Under the pieces are notes generated by a model. The model did not search any database and was not told the DNA's origin. It saw nothing but the letters and a program-made list of their open reading frames with translations. From Escallonia rubra (taxonomy: Eukaryota; Streptophyta; Magnoliopsida; Escalloniales; Escalloniaceae): DNA of 64,000 nt. The stretch spans positions 434,001 through 498,000 of the forward strand of contig JAVXUO010002827.1 of the NCBI GenBank assembly GCA_033065855.1, written 5' to 3'. Of this stretch, positions 35,401 to 46,744 are shown in pieces; the first letter of the stretch is position 1, and every line of letters begins with the position of its first letter. Made by a program: the position numbers and the translations under genes.

Positions 35401-38167
35401 TACAAGCACCAGCCAAAACTTGTAACTTAGGAATTCCATTATTAGTAGAAAGAAGAGTGGTATGTTATCACACAACAGCATACCAGAAATTTACCACCAA
35501 GTACACCTTATATTTTGGGCCAGTTTGATATGCTAAATTAGAGATCTGAAACTTCTTCTATTGTACCTTAATTTCTTTGAGATGCTTCTACAATGTCATG
35601 TTAAACAATAAAAAAATTGAAAATTGCTCCTCTCACTTGCGAAGTAACCAAGTATAACCAGAATAGAGATTAAGCATTATGAAACTTACTCATTCCCGTA
35701 GTCGTAATACATGTTTACAGGTGAATAGAACACATTAAGATGAAACTCATTAGCAGAGTGATGGCATGGTTTTGATAGGTGCATACAAAACTTTGACATA
35801 GCAAAAATTACTGAGGCAGTCAAGAGAACTTCAATGTGAATAAAGGGCAAAACCTTAAGCCTTTCATGTGCTTCTCCAACAGTTCTACCATCCTTCTTTC
35901 TACGCCAACTATGACCGTCTTTGCGGAAGAATCGAAGGACCCTCTTGTTAAAAAGAAACAAAGATCCGCCTGTTGAAGCATCCATCAGTAAGACAGAAAG
36001 CAACATGCATGCAATGTATTAGACCGGAAGATTGGGGAAAGCTTTCATTGCTAAAAGCACTTAGATATAGCGAATAGAAGCTTACTAGCTGGTTTTTGAG
36101 GGGGCTTGTCAGTAATCTGGTCGGTCTCATGATTCTGCAATATGAAGAGCACCTCTGCTGGCTTCAGCCACCGGGTTAGAGCATCTTGAACCAGATCAGG
36201 GATACTGTATCCTGGAAGGTGGGACAAAAGTAGCTGCTTAACTTCTCAATTACGAATTCGCCTCAGAAATCCACACCTAGTTATGCTTTTCCACACTTTT
36301 TGTGTCACTATAAAGGTGCATAAGTGACCACTCTTAACTTCTTAGTGACAAATGAGGGTGCAAAAGAATATATGCTGTGGATTTAGACATTCCCTTTCTT
36401 AGGTACTGAGTTTTATGCCTTTTACTAAAGGCACTTGCTCAGCGTGTCATCCATAATCGATATTGCACAGAGTTACAAGCATTAATCCAAATACGGGTAA
36501 GAACTGAAAACTCTATAATTAGCTAGAACATAAAATTTACGCTGATAAATTCAAGGCACTGTTTTTGCGCTTTGAACACAAATGAGACAGCCTTTGAGCG
36601 AGTGCCGTTATTTGTGCCAAAAGGCTCTTGGTCTTATATGTGCAAACCATTGTTCTTAAAGGCGCAGAGGGTCCATGGAGCCTAGGCAGAAGGCGCAGGC
36701 GCACGCCTTTTCGAAGCAAGCCGTAAAATAAAATTAAGTTAATCCTAAGTGAACATGATAATTCATCCTCATCATCGGTGAGGGCCAAGGCAAACATGCT
36801 TTCTTCAACGAGAAACATAGGCTCTAAGTTCAGTAGAGATTAGAGCAGTCAGTGACGGGGCATTGGCACAATGAAAAGCAGCAAGAGAATCGAATGATTG
36901 GGGATTTGGGGTTTTAGGTTCTTTTTTTTATATATATATATTATAATTTATAATGTTATTAGACAAAGAATTAAAGAGAATGAGCAGTTGAGATGATGCC
37001 AAGATGCAAAAATCAAAGACTTGAATTTTTGGGCTTCTATTTGTGCCTGCACCCCGCCTTGCGCCTGGGCGCGCACCTCTTTGAAGGGGCTACACCTTAT
37101 CCTACGCGAGACGCGCTCCCTAAACCTTGCACCTCGCGCCTAAACGACTGCTTAGAACAATTGTTGAAGCAAATGGGTCTTAACAATAAGTATTCAGACA
37201 ATGGCACGATACATGCCATTGTAGAATAGAAAGACGAAAGTGTCGAAAGACCAATCCATTGCCCCAAAGGACCTTCAGAAAGAACTCGCTTACATAGGTC
37301 AATCTTTGGCACCAGTCCAATGAAGCTTTTTGTGCTTGCAAAAGTACTTTAATTGATCAAGTTTGCAGCACTTCTTAATTCATTAGATGTTGCCACCATG
37401 AAGAATTGAAGTACTTCTCCACGCATAAATTGCTTCATAGGACAGGGCCTTTATTTGCAACGTTGATGAACCGAGGTACTTCTGCTAGCATAGAGTGCTT
37501 CATAGTGCTGATGCGAAAGATTGAGTTCTCTATCTTACTTGCCTTGACCTCTGTAAGCAATTTCTTCCCGAAAGTTCTTTTAATCGATAATCATTCAATT
37601 CTAATATGGCATTTTGTGCTATCATCCAATTATTAAATTGTAAGACCTATCTGCTTCAAGAATTGTATTAAGTATAATACTTTGGTGTAATTAATAATAA
37701 TAAAAAAGCATGTTGGTACGGTGAAGGTTGTTTTATTGCGAGTGCAAAGTGCGACAATAGTGCCTTAAATTTACCCTCCCTCGTGCAATGTTGATTTAAC
37801 ATCCTAGCTAGTAGCAGAGTTGCTCAAGATCAATTTACGCCAACATACTTTGCAAGTGCCTCAATTTGAAAGCACAAAACTCGATAAAGCAAGGCAAGAA
37901 AAAGACTAAACAAGCATATTTGCATTGCAAGACAAACTTCACAGAAAAGAAGCACAGAATATTAAATTCTAAAACTCCTGAACATAGCAAATATCAACTC
38001 CATCGGGAATCTGATTCGATCAAATGTTCGTCATCAAGAGGAGAGGCGGACAGTAATACGTGACGCATAAACCTAAATTTGTTGCATAAGGTAACAATGT
38101 TTCAATTCTAATGGCTGATAAACAAAAACTATTTAAGCAAAAAAAGGATGGCCTTACCTGATTGCAT
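23404..38167 (-). CDS. CAMTA4: Calmodulin-binding transcription activator, CAMTA4 type
   Basis: A nuclear Ca2+/calmodulin-responsive transcription factor. Coding exons, 5' to 3' on the minus strand: 38167-38158, 36211-36086, 35969-35854, 34598-34510, 34214-34169, 31202-30758, 29932-29784, 29456-29381, 29298-29078, 27989-27307, 26668-26080, 24123-23833 and 23499-23404. All have GT-AG borders and keep phase, giving 978 aa (Arabidopsis CAMTA4 is about 1016). Domains in order: CG-1 DNA-binding (about 10-130; TRWLKPAEVLFILQNHE, FFRKDGHSWRRKKDGRT, LNCYYAHGE), the central activation region, IPT/TIG (from about 425), ankyrin repeats (GWTALHWAARFGREKMVAAL), IQ motifs (AALSIQKKYRGWKGRK, VVKIQAHVRGHQVRKNYK) and the calmodulin-binding helix (KVILRWRRRGVGLRGFR, about 873-890). 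The MQSGYSIPDLVQDA start resembles the CAMTA4 N-terminus. The donor after exon 3 (AAG|GTTTTG) is weak. Confidence 0.95.
24629..25449. mobile_element. Candidate non-autonomous element in CAMTA4 intron 11
   Basis: The ends are imperfect inverted repeats. The left begins GGGTGTGTTTGATAAC. The right, reverse-complemented, begins near TAGGGGCTGTTTGATAAAAC. Both continue into AACTTAAAG/AAATTTAAG-type words. The interior contains a CAC/CCA-rich low-complexity block (about 24880-25230). No clear target duplication was found. It lies wholly within the intron 24124-26079. Confidence 0.5.
31752..33137. mobile_element. hAT-type non-autonomous element in CAMTA4 intron 5
   Basis: A 1,386-bp element beginning CAGTGTTATTAAAGGCGC and ending in TTTTTACAACACTG. 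It is flanked on both sides by the perfect 8-bp duplication GGCTAGCC (31744-31751 and 33138-33145), the length expected for hAT elements. The subterminal regions are packed with GGCGC/GCGCC words, which can pair into hairpins. It contains a GA microsatellite (about 32683-32713) and no transposase. It lies in the intron between the exons at 34169 and 31202. Confidence 0.88.
32690..32713 (+). repeat. GA microsatellite inside the hAT-type element
   Basis: An uninterrupted GA/AG run within a longer purine-rich tract. It is followed by GC-rich sequence with many CAGCAG and GGCGG words. The run creates spurious Ser-Leu repeat frames on the minus strand. Confidence 0.85.
35274..35391 (+). repeat. 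Exact-period tandem duplication (59 bp x 2) in CAMTA4 intron 3
   Basis: The units 35274-35332 and 35333-35391 both start CAAGTCCAATGCAGACCAT and end in ACTAATAGACCATTTGCAAC. They differ at only about three positions. The duplication is intronic (34599-35853) and looks recent. Confidence 0.9.
36648..37163. mobile_element. Diverged relative of the hAT-type element in CAMTA4 intron 1
   Basis: The start (CATTGTTCTTAAAGGCGC) and the next 80 bases share word order with the element at 31752, including GAGCCTAGGC and CGCCTTTTCGAAGCAAG. The end contains CCTTGCGCCTGGGCGCGC and finishes TTAGAACAATTG, roughly the inverse of its start. No target duplication was found, and the copy is shorter and more mutated, so it is the older insertion. 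Confidence 0.65.
38158..38167 (-). CDS. CAMTA4: 10-nt first coding exon of the CAMTA4-type gene
   Basis: The minus strand reads ATGCAATCAG|GTAAGG. Joined to the acceptor at 36211 this gives M-Q-S-G-Y, close to the MQSEY start of Arabidopsis CAMTA4. The phase works (one base plus GA). Upstream sequence to about 38.5 kb is probably 5'UTR, with GA and GT microsatellites near 38370-38412. Confidence 0.82.
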
Positions 38168-41100
38168 CGTTTTACACTAGCAAGAATTCAGTTGACTTGA
38201 GTCATTCAAAATTCCACTAGAATTGCACAGGTGTGGCAATTTCGTAACACTTCACACATGTACGGTCGTTAACAGAATTGACCAGACCGCAACCGGAGAT
38301 TCAAGATCAGAAGCTCCGGAAGTTTGGCCACTGCTTGATCAGAGTCGAACCTCAAACGGCGTCGCACAGACCAAGAGAGAGAGAGAGAGTAGGGGTTGTG
38401 TGTGTGTGTGAGTTTGACTGAGAAGGACTTGACGTTGAGTGTGTAACGAGCTCAAAACCGACCGATGAATTGCCTGAGAATTTGTAAGAGAAACAAAGGG
38501 GGAGGCATCAGCTGCTGCGCGGTGTACCGTGAATATACCTTGCCTACGGCTTTGACGAATTGGATTTCGCCAAATTGCCATCTAAGACATGCTAGCAGGG
38601 TCAATTAAATCTACTCCTATGTGGAATAAGAAGGAACTTGACGTCGGCACCAACTATTCATTGAGACATCAAGTGGCGTGACGTCAGTGCTTCTTTAATT
38701 CTCACCCCCACTCGAGTGAAATTATCGTCAAATGCTGACCATTCACGCTCCCGACTTTTAAATTTGCAACGAATCAAGCTATGATAAGGTCTCAATGAAC
38801 TATAATCAAAGAGTATAACAACAAATGTCAGAGTAATTTCGATTATATAATGTATTAATTATATATCAAGCAACTGACATTTATAGTTCCACACTCCACT
38901 TTTCAATACGTACACTTTAGTTTTGTCAGTAAAAGATACGAAGAAGTGTCTTCTAAGAACTTTAGCGAGAGAAGTAAAGCGTAAGTGGTTAAGAATAGAA
39001 TGCAGATATCAATACTCATTTATTTTCTTAACTCTTTTTGTTATTTCTGGTTGACAGAAATACAACGAGTCGGAATCTTTGATAAATTAGAAAACAAAAA
39101 AAAGGAGAAATGCTTTTTATCTTCAGTGGTTGAACAAGTGATTTAGTCTACCTAGGCGTCTAATAATGGCACAATGGCTATTGCCAGTTTCCCGGTAAGG
39201 GACAAGTTGCATGGTTGCTGTCGAAGTAAAGACCTGCACCTAACATGAATTTATAGAAACGTGGAAAAGGGGGCGAGCTGCGCCGAAAGATTCAATGACC
39301 CATCTGATGCATTGTCCGTACAAATAGATGCTCTTTTACTAAACAAATTCTATTCAAATGTAAGGTCATAACAGTCGGGATGTAGCCCATCTTTTTTTAT
39401 ATTTATCAGACGCAGTCTGTTTCACATGCGTTACATCATCACCGGTTTGATTGCTAGCTTCACTACTTGAACTTTGCCCGTTTTGGTGAGTATACACTGC
39501 TTCGGATCTAAATGGTACATGTAACATCATGGTATTTTGTGTTTGGAGCTTTGCAGTTAGCGTACCAGCTTCTTTTGCCTCGTAGCATATAGCAATAATA
39601 ATGTGCTACAGCCAGGAAGACGGGATGGGATCTCCGTTTTGATTGTAAATATATATATCTTTGTATGTAAATATCAACTATTTACTCTCTCTTTCGTTAA
39701 CATGTCGTACAACATATGCACTCGAAACTTGCAACGCATGACGAGTTTTACAATAATGTCCATCAAGGAATATTGCTCAAAGCATCAAACCCAAGTACCG
39801 TGTACCGTATCTTTGCGTTAAGTTTTTAAAAGCTTAAACTTTTTGAAAATCAGTTGATATCACGCTTGACACTGTCTTTTATGTGGAAGTCTTTGGATGC
39901 ACGTGCAGATATGTATAATTTAACGAGCATCAAATCAAGGTGATTGAGAGTGCCATTCGCACTTGAACACAAAAGAGGACTAGATGCAATCTTAGAAGAT
40001 TTGAACAAGGACTTTGTGAGAGATACCATACAAAGTTACAAGTCGTTATTAAAATTTAGCTTTTAAAATGTGTACACAAGAATGCTATATCATGATTAAC
40101 ACTTTTAACTGGCTAATAGCTCGCCCAAAAATATTGACTTTAAGAATTGTACCGGGTTCGAAAAGTAAGATTCGGCCAATAGCTAAATGGTAATATCATT
40201 GAACCAGACTTTTGAGGTTTGAAAAGCAAAATTGAGACCATTAAGATGAATAGAATTTCATTTTGCTTTTTTCGTCAAAGAGGCTTTGCCTGACATGTTA
40301 TGGATTGATAAAAGTACATGGGAGGACGGACATCAAGGGAATCTCAAGGAGGTCTAACAGAAATACATCAAGAAGATCAGCCAAAAAGAGATGACCCTTA
40401 CATGCGTGCATTCATCATAGTAACAAAGGGGGCGTATATTTATCTTTTTTGTACTCTAATTTTGTAATGTTGGCAAACTTTTATCATTTTGGATACAAAA
40501 TCCAATTAGTGCAGAAAAAGGCTAAGGTGTCTTCACCTTTTTTCCGACACAGATGAATCCATGTCAGAGAAAGTCACCCCCACTTTACTGTTCACCCTTT
40601 CCCTGTGGCACAGAAGTTGTTTGCCCTTTCTCTCTAGTTTTCACTTTTGATGCCTGGATCTTCAACTCCCTCTCACCCCATCCCCTCAACCTGCCCATAC
40701 CGGAAGTTAGAGTTAACTCAGAGCTCTGAGCTTTCCAATTGATTCACTTCACCAAGACGCCCGGGGCTCGAAATGGGATACTTCACTAAGAAAGTAGCAC
40801 CGGTGGAGTCGACTTGGAGTTAAAGAGTGAGATTGAATTCGAATTGACTTCACACAGAAAGCAAATCTCGACGGAATGGATTACCGGGTTTTTCTTGTTT
40901 GCAATCACTGGTAGGAAGATTTTGTAGGAAGTGGGTTTTGGAAGAAAAAAAAGCAACTAAAACTGGTGCAATATACCGGAGATGGAGGAATCCACGACGA
41001 AGCAACTAAAACGGCGATGTAGAGCAAATTGGTGACCGTCGAGGTCTCACCGGAATCCACGATGAGATTGCCGCAAACGGCGTCGGCCATCACATCGTCT

Positions 41101-42056
41101 TCCTTGGGAAAGTCGAGCATGTCGTCAATGACCGCCGAGGTCTCGCCGGAATCACAGCGTTGCCTTTGTTGTTGTCGAGGTCTTGTCAATGACTGCCGAG
41201 GTCGTCAATCATAGCGTTGCCTTTGTTGTTCTTGTTGTTGTCGGCCGGAAGAACTGGTTGTCGGCAAGAAGAACTGGAAAGAGGAGAGGCAGAACGTTGT
41301 TTCCGGTAAGGGTAATACGGGGAAAAATGGTGGTAACCGTAATGAAAATGATAAACATACAAAAACAACTGAAAAAAGTAGACACAAAAAGGTGGTGAAA
41401 AAAATGAAAGTACACAACCATAATATGTGACTGGATACGAAAATATTGAAAACGAAAACACAATACAAATACACAAAATGAAAAGTGTAAACTTACAGGC
41501 CCTAATATTCTTATACTACCAAAATAAATCTCGTTCGAACTACGGAAAGAACAAGAAAATTTAAGAAGTAATTTAAGAAGCTAGTGAACCAAAGATGAAA
41601 TGAACCTTATCCGATACTCCCTTGGTAATGAAATATCAATACGAAGCTTAATTCGTTAAATATACATGACATGATCGTTTAAAGACCAATGCGATAGTCT
41701 AGCGGCGAAGACTTTTTGTTTTTTTTTTTTGTACAGGGAGTATGAAGTTACTAAAATCACATTGCTTTCAGACAGTTGTAACGTGCCCAAAAATGGGGTA
41801 GCTGAAGTGAATCCAAGTAACTTCATCCTCTAAACTCCGCCCCACCCCCGCAAGTACTGTTCCCCCTCTTTTGTCCCATCTCTTTCTTCCTACCTAAGTT
41901 TCTCTTCTTCCCCACAACCCCACTGATACTCTCTCCCCTCCTTACATAAATAAAAGAACAAGCTCTTCTTATCACTTCCATTGCTCAATCTCCGTCTCTC
42001 GTTCAGTTATTCACTGTCATCTCTGCACAGATTACAGTACATATAAGCTAGTAGAG
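38168..42056. other. Intergenic region between the CAMTA4-type gene and the first DUF3339 gene
   Basis: 38168-38560 is probably the CAMTA4 leader and promoter. From 38.6 to 40.5 kb I see AT-rich sequence without a gene. Around 41.0-41.27 kb a GC-richer patch repeats GTCGAGGTC and CGCCGAGGTC words several times. On the minus strand it reads SGETSAVIDDMLDFPKEDD and then SGETSTVT, which suggests a locally duplicated scrap of coding sequence, possibly the acidic N-terminus of a GATA-type factor. That identity is a weak guess. A TATA-like CATAAATAAAAG at 41945-41956 fits the promoter of the next gene. Confidence 0.4.
41945..41956 (+). promoter_or_regulatory. TATA-like box of the first DUF3339 gene
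   Basis: CATAAATAAAAG lies about 100 bases upstream of the start codon at 42057, after a C/T-rich stretch. The spacing fits a leader of about 75 bases. It is predicted from motif and position only. Confidence 0.5.
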
Positions 42057-42266
42057 ATGTCAGACTGGGGACCTATTTTCGTGGCAGTCGTGCTCTTCGT
42101 TCTGCTGTCGCCCGGGCTGCTGTTTCAGCTCCCCGGCCGAAACGGGTACGTGGACTTCGGCAACTTCCACACCAGTGGCGCGGCCATCATGGTTCACGCT
42201 CTGCTCTACTTTGCTCTCATTTGCTTCTTCTTGCTGGCTCTCAGAGTTCATTTGTACCTGGATTAA
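42057..42266 (+). CDS. DUF3339 family membrane micro-protein, copy 1
   Basis: A single exon of 69 aa, starting MSDWGPIFVAVVLFVLLSPG. The plant-specific DUF3339 family has this length and pattern: an N-terminal hydrophobic helix (residues 6-21), a short loop with QLPG and a VDFGNFHTSG motif (about 31-41), a second hydrophobic helix (about 43-63) and a short HLYLD tail. No biochemical function is established, to my knowledge. The family is thought to sit in membranes. The start is clear because the family begins M-(S/A)-DWGP. A second member lies 2.5 kb downstream on the same strand and is about 65-70% similar by eye. The two are not close enough in flank to show a recent duplication. Confidence 0.9.
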   Translation: MSDWGPIFVAVVLFVLLSPGLLFQLPGRNGYVDFGNFHTSGAAIMVHALLYFALICFFLLALRVHLYLD

Positions 42267-44640
42267 CACTTCATTCTGGTCTGCTGGTCCACTAGTGAGG
42301 CATTTAGTTTAACTGCATTGGCTCCTTTTGGCGATTATAGGATCAGTTGTTCTCTAATTTACTGTTGTTGGTGAGCTGTTTCGTCTGTAACATTTGGCCT
42401 TGATCGGTGAATAATTGTATTCGTCAGTCATTATTATTATTGTAAAGTACATACTAATGGCACTAGTGAATAGAATGTTCTTGTTTGGTGTATAAATTCA
42501 CACATTGGATGAATTGATTGAGGTTCTGGAAGTACATTTGATCATGGCGTGGAGACAAATTACACATTATTGTGAGTGATTAGAATATGTCGCGTGTTGG
42601 AATGAAATGTTAAAATATGATTTACGTTGCAAGTTTTATTAACAGAAATTCTCAATTATCACAAACCCTCGTGGACCATATCAAGCAACGCGCAAAAAAA
42701 AATCTAAATCAGGAATCATTGCCTCCTGAGAGTCAGAAATCATTGGAAGTCTAGTGGAGCATTTCTTCTGTTGCACAATTTGGTCTTTTATTCACTAAAA
42801 AAGTTTGCATACCCTTTTTATCAATGTTGGTCTTGACTCAATTCATTTCACGGAGCTTGAAAGATCGAGATGAACCCTATGAAAAAAGTAACTGACTATT
42901 AAGTAGGCATCGGAGAAACAAGGTAGCAACATACCGTCAACCACCACAAGTCCCAGCCAACGCCGTTGTGCTGATACGATGGTGAGAAAACGCAAACGTT
43001 GTCGTCTCGTTTGAAGAATGATCAAACGATCACTTTACCTCGCTTCCTCCCTCATATCTAGTACTAGAACTTGTTAGAAGCATTCAAAGTGACTTAAGCT
43101 TCATAATAAAATAGTTTCTTGGGCTTTCAATTTTGCAGTGAATGAACTGATAGTGGGCTCGAATAATCCCGGAGCCCGAAGCTCTAGCCCGAGCCTGAAG
43201 TCCTTGACTGGAACTAAGCTCCAACCTTGTAGACCAGGCCCAAACTACGTGTAGATGCTACTTATTAATTAGAAATCATAATCTATAAGTACTAGGTCGG
43301 ATTATAGCTAATCATGATTGATTTATCTTTTGTTTGCTATCTTTCATCGTTTGAACCAAATGAGCAAATAAATGATAGCCAGTCTCTTGTTTTCAAACGA
43401 GTCGAATGTCAAGTAGAATATGAGCCAAATTTGGTCATAATCGATTCGATCAAGGATTCAAAGCTTTCAAATTTTAATTTTCATTAAACTCGAACATGCC
43501 CAATCACGCTTAATATGCCTAGGTGTACATAATACATGCACAAAAATGCAAAAGAAAGCAAAGTCTCGCAATCGACCACCTTTGGAATAAATTCTACATC
43601 AGGATTTTGATAACATACTCCACCTTCAAAGCACTTTCGGCAATCCACTGCTAATTCTCTTGACCCAGCTGATGTTAAAGAATGTGATAACCAGATTTGC
43701 AATATTAAAGAAATTGAGGTCTAAACAGCTCAAAAGTAGAGTGGAAGTTGGATTGGTTCAGGAAGATATTTAAGTTTTTTCCAGAAAAGGAAAGCAGTGG
43801 GAATGGTGTCGTCACCAAGAATGGAGTTAGAACGGAGAAGAAGCCAGCAACTTCTAATTATCTTATTAAGCAAACTCAGGAAAATCTTTAATAACTTGTT
43901 AAGCATGATAACATTGTTGGGTCATTCTCTAATACTTTCAACTTTTAGAATAGATGATAAAATAACATGATATTAGAGTCGTGCGTTAAAGTTCTTGAGT
44001 TTGATTATTCCCGCTTGTAAACTTAATTCCCCATTATTTGCACTGTGTATATTTGTATACTTGGTGGTTGTGCACCTTAATTTTATCTCTTGACGTGCGT
44101 GCAATCAGGAGCTTGCATGTGAAGGGAAGTGTTAAGCATGATTACGTTGTTCTCCCCAATCTGCAAAGTTTTCGTTTTGATTCTTTCCGCTTGCATCTTT
44201 TATTCATCTCTATTTGCATTTTGTTTATTTGTGCATTTGGTAGTAGAGCACCTTAATTTTGTCTCTACAGGTAAAATTAGCGACTTATACATTAAGAACC
44301 TTTACGTTACGTGACGGAAAATGTTAAACATGATAGTAATTGTTGGGCCCACATGCAATCAGTGTTAAACACGATAATATCACTACATTGTTAATGTTTA
44401 TGTTTATAAATAAGAAGAGACGTAAAAGCGGTATAACACAGACGCATCTCCATCGTTAATTTATTCGCGGTTAGCGTCACCATTAAGATAGGGATTACAG
44501 CCCGCTAACACGGTGCTGCCACGTTAACAATCAACATGGGGGCATCTGTCGTTAATCTCTCCGATCTGTCTGTAATGTAATCTGCTGCATCGCACTTATT
44601 ATTCTTTCCTTCACGCACTCCATCTCCGCACCGTCTAAAA
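42267..44640. other. Intergenic region between the two DUF3339 genes
   Basis: It contains the 3' region of the first gene and AT-rich sequence. At 43.89-44.37 kb there is a degenerate direct repeat, listed separately. No coding sequence was recognised. Confidence 0.5.
43890..44375 (+). repeat. Degenerate direct repeats with GTTAAGCATGAT motifs
   Basis: GTTAA(G/A)CA(T/C)GATnA recurs at about 43898, 44131, 44320 and 44363. It is preceded twice by a block containing TTGGTnGT-GCACCTTAATTTT-TCTCT (about 44060 and 44237). The spacing is about 180-235 bases. It looks like decayed tandem copies of a longer unit, perhaps LTR or MITE remains. No family was recognised. Confidence 0.45.
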
Positions 44641-44648
44641 AAATTCGG

Positions 44649-44657
44649 ATATATAAT
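44649..44657 (+). promoter_or_regulatory. TATA box of the second DUF3339 gene
   Basis: ATATATAAT lies 109 bases upstream of the ATG at 44766. It is followed by CA-rich sequence and then an AG microsatellite (about 44729-44745) that would lie in the 5'UTR. Confidence 0.55.
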
Positions 44658-44765
44658 CCCCCCACAATCACCACCACCACACTCAACGATACAACTTCAG
44701 TGAGAGAGAAAGCAGGAAGTGTAGATCTAGAGAGAGAGAGAGAGACAGAGAGAGATTGAGTGAAA

Positions 44766-44975
44766 ATGGCGGATTGGGGGCCGGTGGTGATAGCGGTGGT
44801 GCTGTTCGTGCTGCTGACGCCGGGGTTGCTGTGTCAGATTCCGGGGAAGGGGAGAGTGGTGGAGTTCGGTAATATGCAGACGAGCGGGATTTCTATCCTT
44901 GTCCACACCATCATCTACTTTGGCCTCATCACCATCTTCCTCATTGCCATCGGCGTCCACATCCATGCCGGATAA
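44766..44975 (+). CDS. DUF3339 family membrane micro-protein, copy 2
   Basis: A single exon of 69 aa, starting MADWGPVVIAVVLFVLLTPG. It has the same two-helix plan as the copy at 42057: a first hydrophobic helix, then CQIPG, the motif VVEFGNMQTSGIS, a second helix (ILVHTIIYFGLITIFLIAIG) and the end VHIHAG. The IPGK-RVVEFGN-QTSG core is typical of the family, so this copy is closer to the family norm than copy 1. The ATG is preceded by GTGAAA, which is in frame but is not a plant start codon. Function is unknown. An AG repeat in the leader and a good TATA box suggest an active gene. Confidence 0.92.
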   Translation: MADWGPVVIAVVLFVLLTPGLLCQIPGKGRVVEFGNMQTSGISILVHTIIYFGLITIFLIAIGVHIHAG

Positions 44976-45457
44976 CCTGAATGAGTTTCCTGTTCGCTTT
45001 TCTCCCCTTTGTGAACTGTGTAGCGTGTGTTCTTTGTCAAATTCAGTCAGATGTGGTTATGTTGCTGCTACTTTTTGTAATTTGTTTTCTTTGTTTTGTT
45101 TTGGGTTACACCATGCAATTGTTGCTGCTGTGGTATCCTCCAATTGTATCGGGCAAACACAAATATACTAAGTTGGAAACGTGAGACTGGCATTTTAATT
45201 AGATGCAAGCACTTAGGAGCAAAATGACTTGTTTTAAAATCAAATGAAAAAATTTGGCTGCTGTTCCGGTTGGAGGAATCTTCCTCATACTCCCTATATA
45301 ACGACAATTAATCGTCTCCAAATGTTTATAGTGACTTTTATTTAATAACGATAAAAAAGTATTGTCAATAATTGTCGCTGAAAATATTAGAAGAACTGTC
45401 ACTAAAAATATTTAGCGACTATTAATTGTCATTATACACGGAATTGGAATAAAATTT

Positions 45458-46683
45458 GGGTTAATTACACTTATGTCCCTGAGGTTTAGGTGTAATTACA
45501 GTCAAGGACACAAAGTTTCAAAAGGTAACAAACCGTGTCCACAAACGTTAAAAAGGTAACACTTATGTCCATCCGTCAAGTATCCGTCCAAAAAGTGTAC
45601 TTTTTCGGTGATGTCATCAATATGTATTTTTTAAATGACAATACTGCCCTTGTACTATATATTTTCATATTAAGATACCAAACCCTAATTTGAAAATTAA
45701 AGTTTTTAAATGGTATATGCTATATAAAAATTTCTAAACTTAAAATTTAAAATTTTGAAACTTTAATATCTAATTAATTCTATCTCTCTCCAAAATTTCT
45801 ATTTCTTAATATGGTTTTTAATTTCCTTAAAATACATTTTCTTTTCAAAAAGATATGGAAAACCCTAATTCTAATCATCCCCCTGTTCTAACCTAATTTT
45901 CATTATCCCCAGATTCTAACCCACGCCGCCGCCGCCGCCCCCTAGCCCCTGCCTCCGTTGCCCCTTCTCAGCCCCCCCACCTCCGCCTTACCCCCCTGCC
46001 GCGCACCACCTTAACCAAATCGCAGCCTCGTTTACCTCGGCGTCGCCGCCTCGATAGCCGGCCACAACCAAATCAGATCCAGCCACCCCTCGTCACCACC
46101 ACCATCACCTTCCCTCACCCCCCCGCCCCTGAAATTTACTCAGCCGCGACATAGTCGGCGCCGCCACCACCCCCCACAGATCCCGATCTGACCTCTCTCA
46201 CCTTCATACTCCATCGACGACAAAATCAACCACCATAATTGTATCTGCGGCCCACCGTCGTCTCCGCAACCAACCACGACCATACCCAGGGCCTTCTACC
46301 ACAATCAATGCTTTCAGATTTGCTTTGATCGGCGGTGGTGTTGTGTACGGCTTGCTCCGGCGTAGGGGGCACGGCGGTGGTGCGGGGGTGGGTCATGGCA
46401 GTGGGGCATGGATGTTGGCTGTGGTTTGTGTAAGTACAGTCAAGCCGTCGAGGTATATGGCTCTGCTACGGGAAGAAAGATAGGAGAAAAAAATATAAGA
46501 GAGAAATTTATCTTGGCATGTTAAGAAATTACATTTTAAGTCATGGGCAATACGGTCATTTTGCAAAAACCGTTATGTATTCTTGTATTCCGTTTGGTCA
46601 AAGGATATAAGTGCCTATTTTCCAAACTTATGGACACGCGTGTAATTACACCTAAACTTCAGGGACATAAGTGTAATTAACCC
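45458..46683. mobile_element. Mutator-like non-autonomous element with perfect 9-bp target duplication
   Basis: A 1,226-bp element. The ends, GGGTTAATTACACTTATGTC and about 43 bp in all, are inverted repeats (45458-45500 and 46641-46683) with one or two differences. It is flanked by ATAAAATTT at 45449-45457 and 46684-46692, identical on both sides. The interior has a C-rich part (about 45900-46320) switching to a G-rich part (about 46330-46440), suggesting captured GC-rich host sequence. No open transposase was seen. Confidence 0.88.
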
Positions 46684-46744
46684 ATAAAATTTTTATAAAC
46701 CGGATATGAGTCAAAGTTTGTTCAAAACCAGCGTCTCCCGTTAC

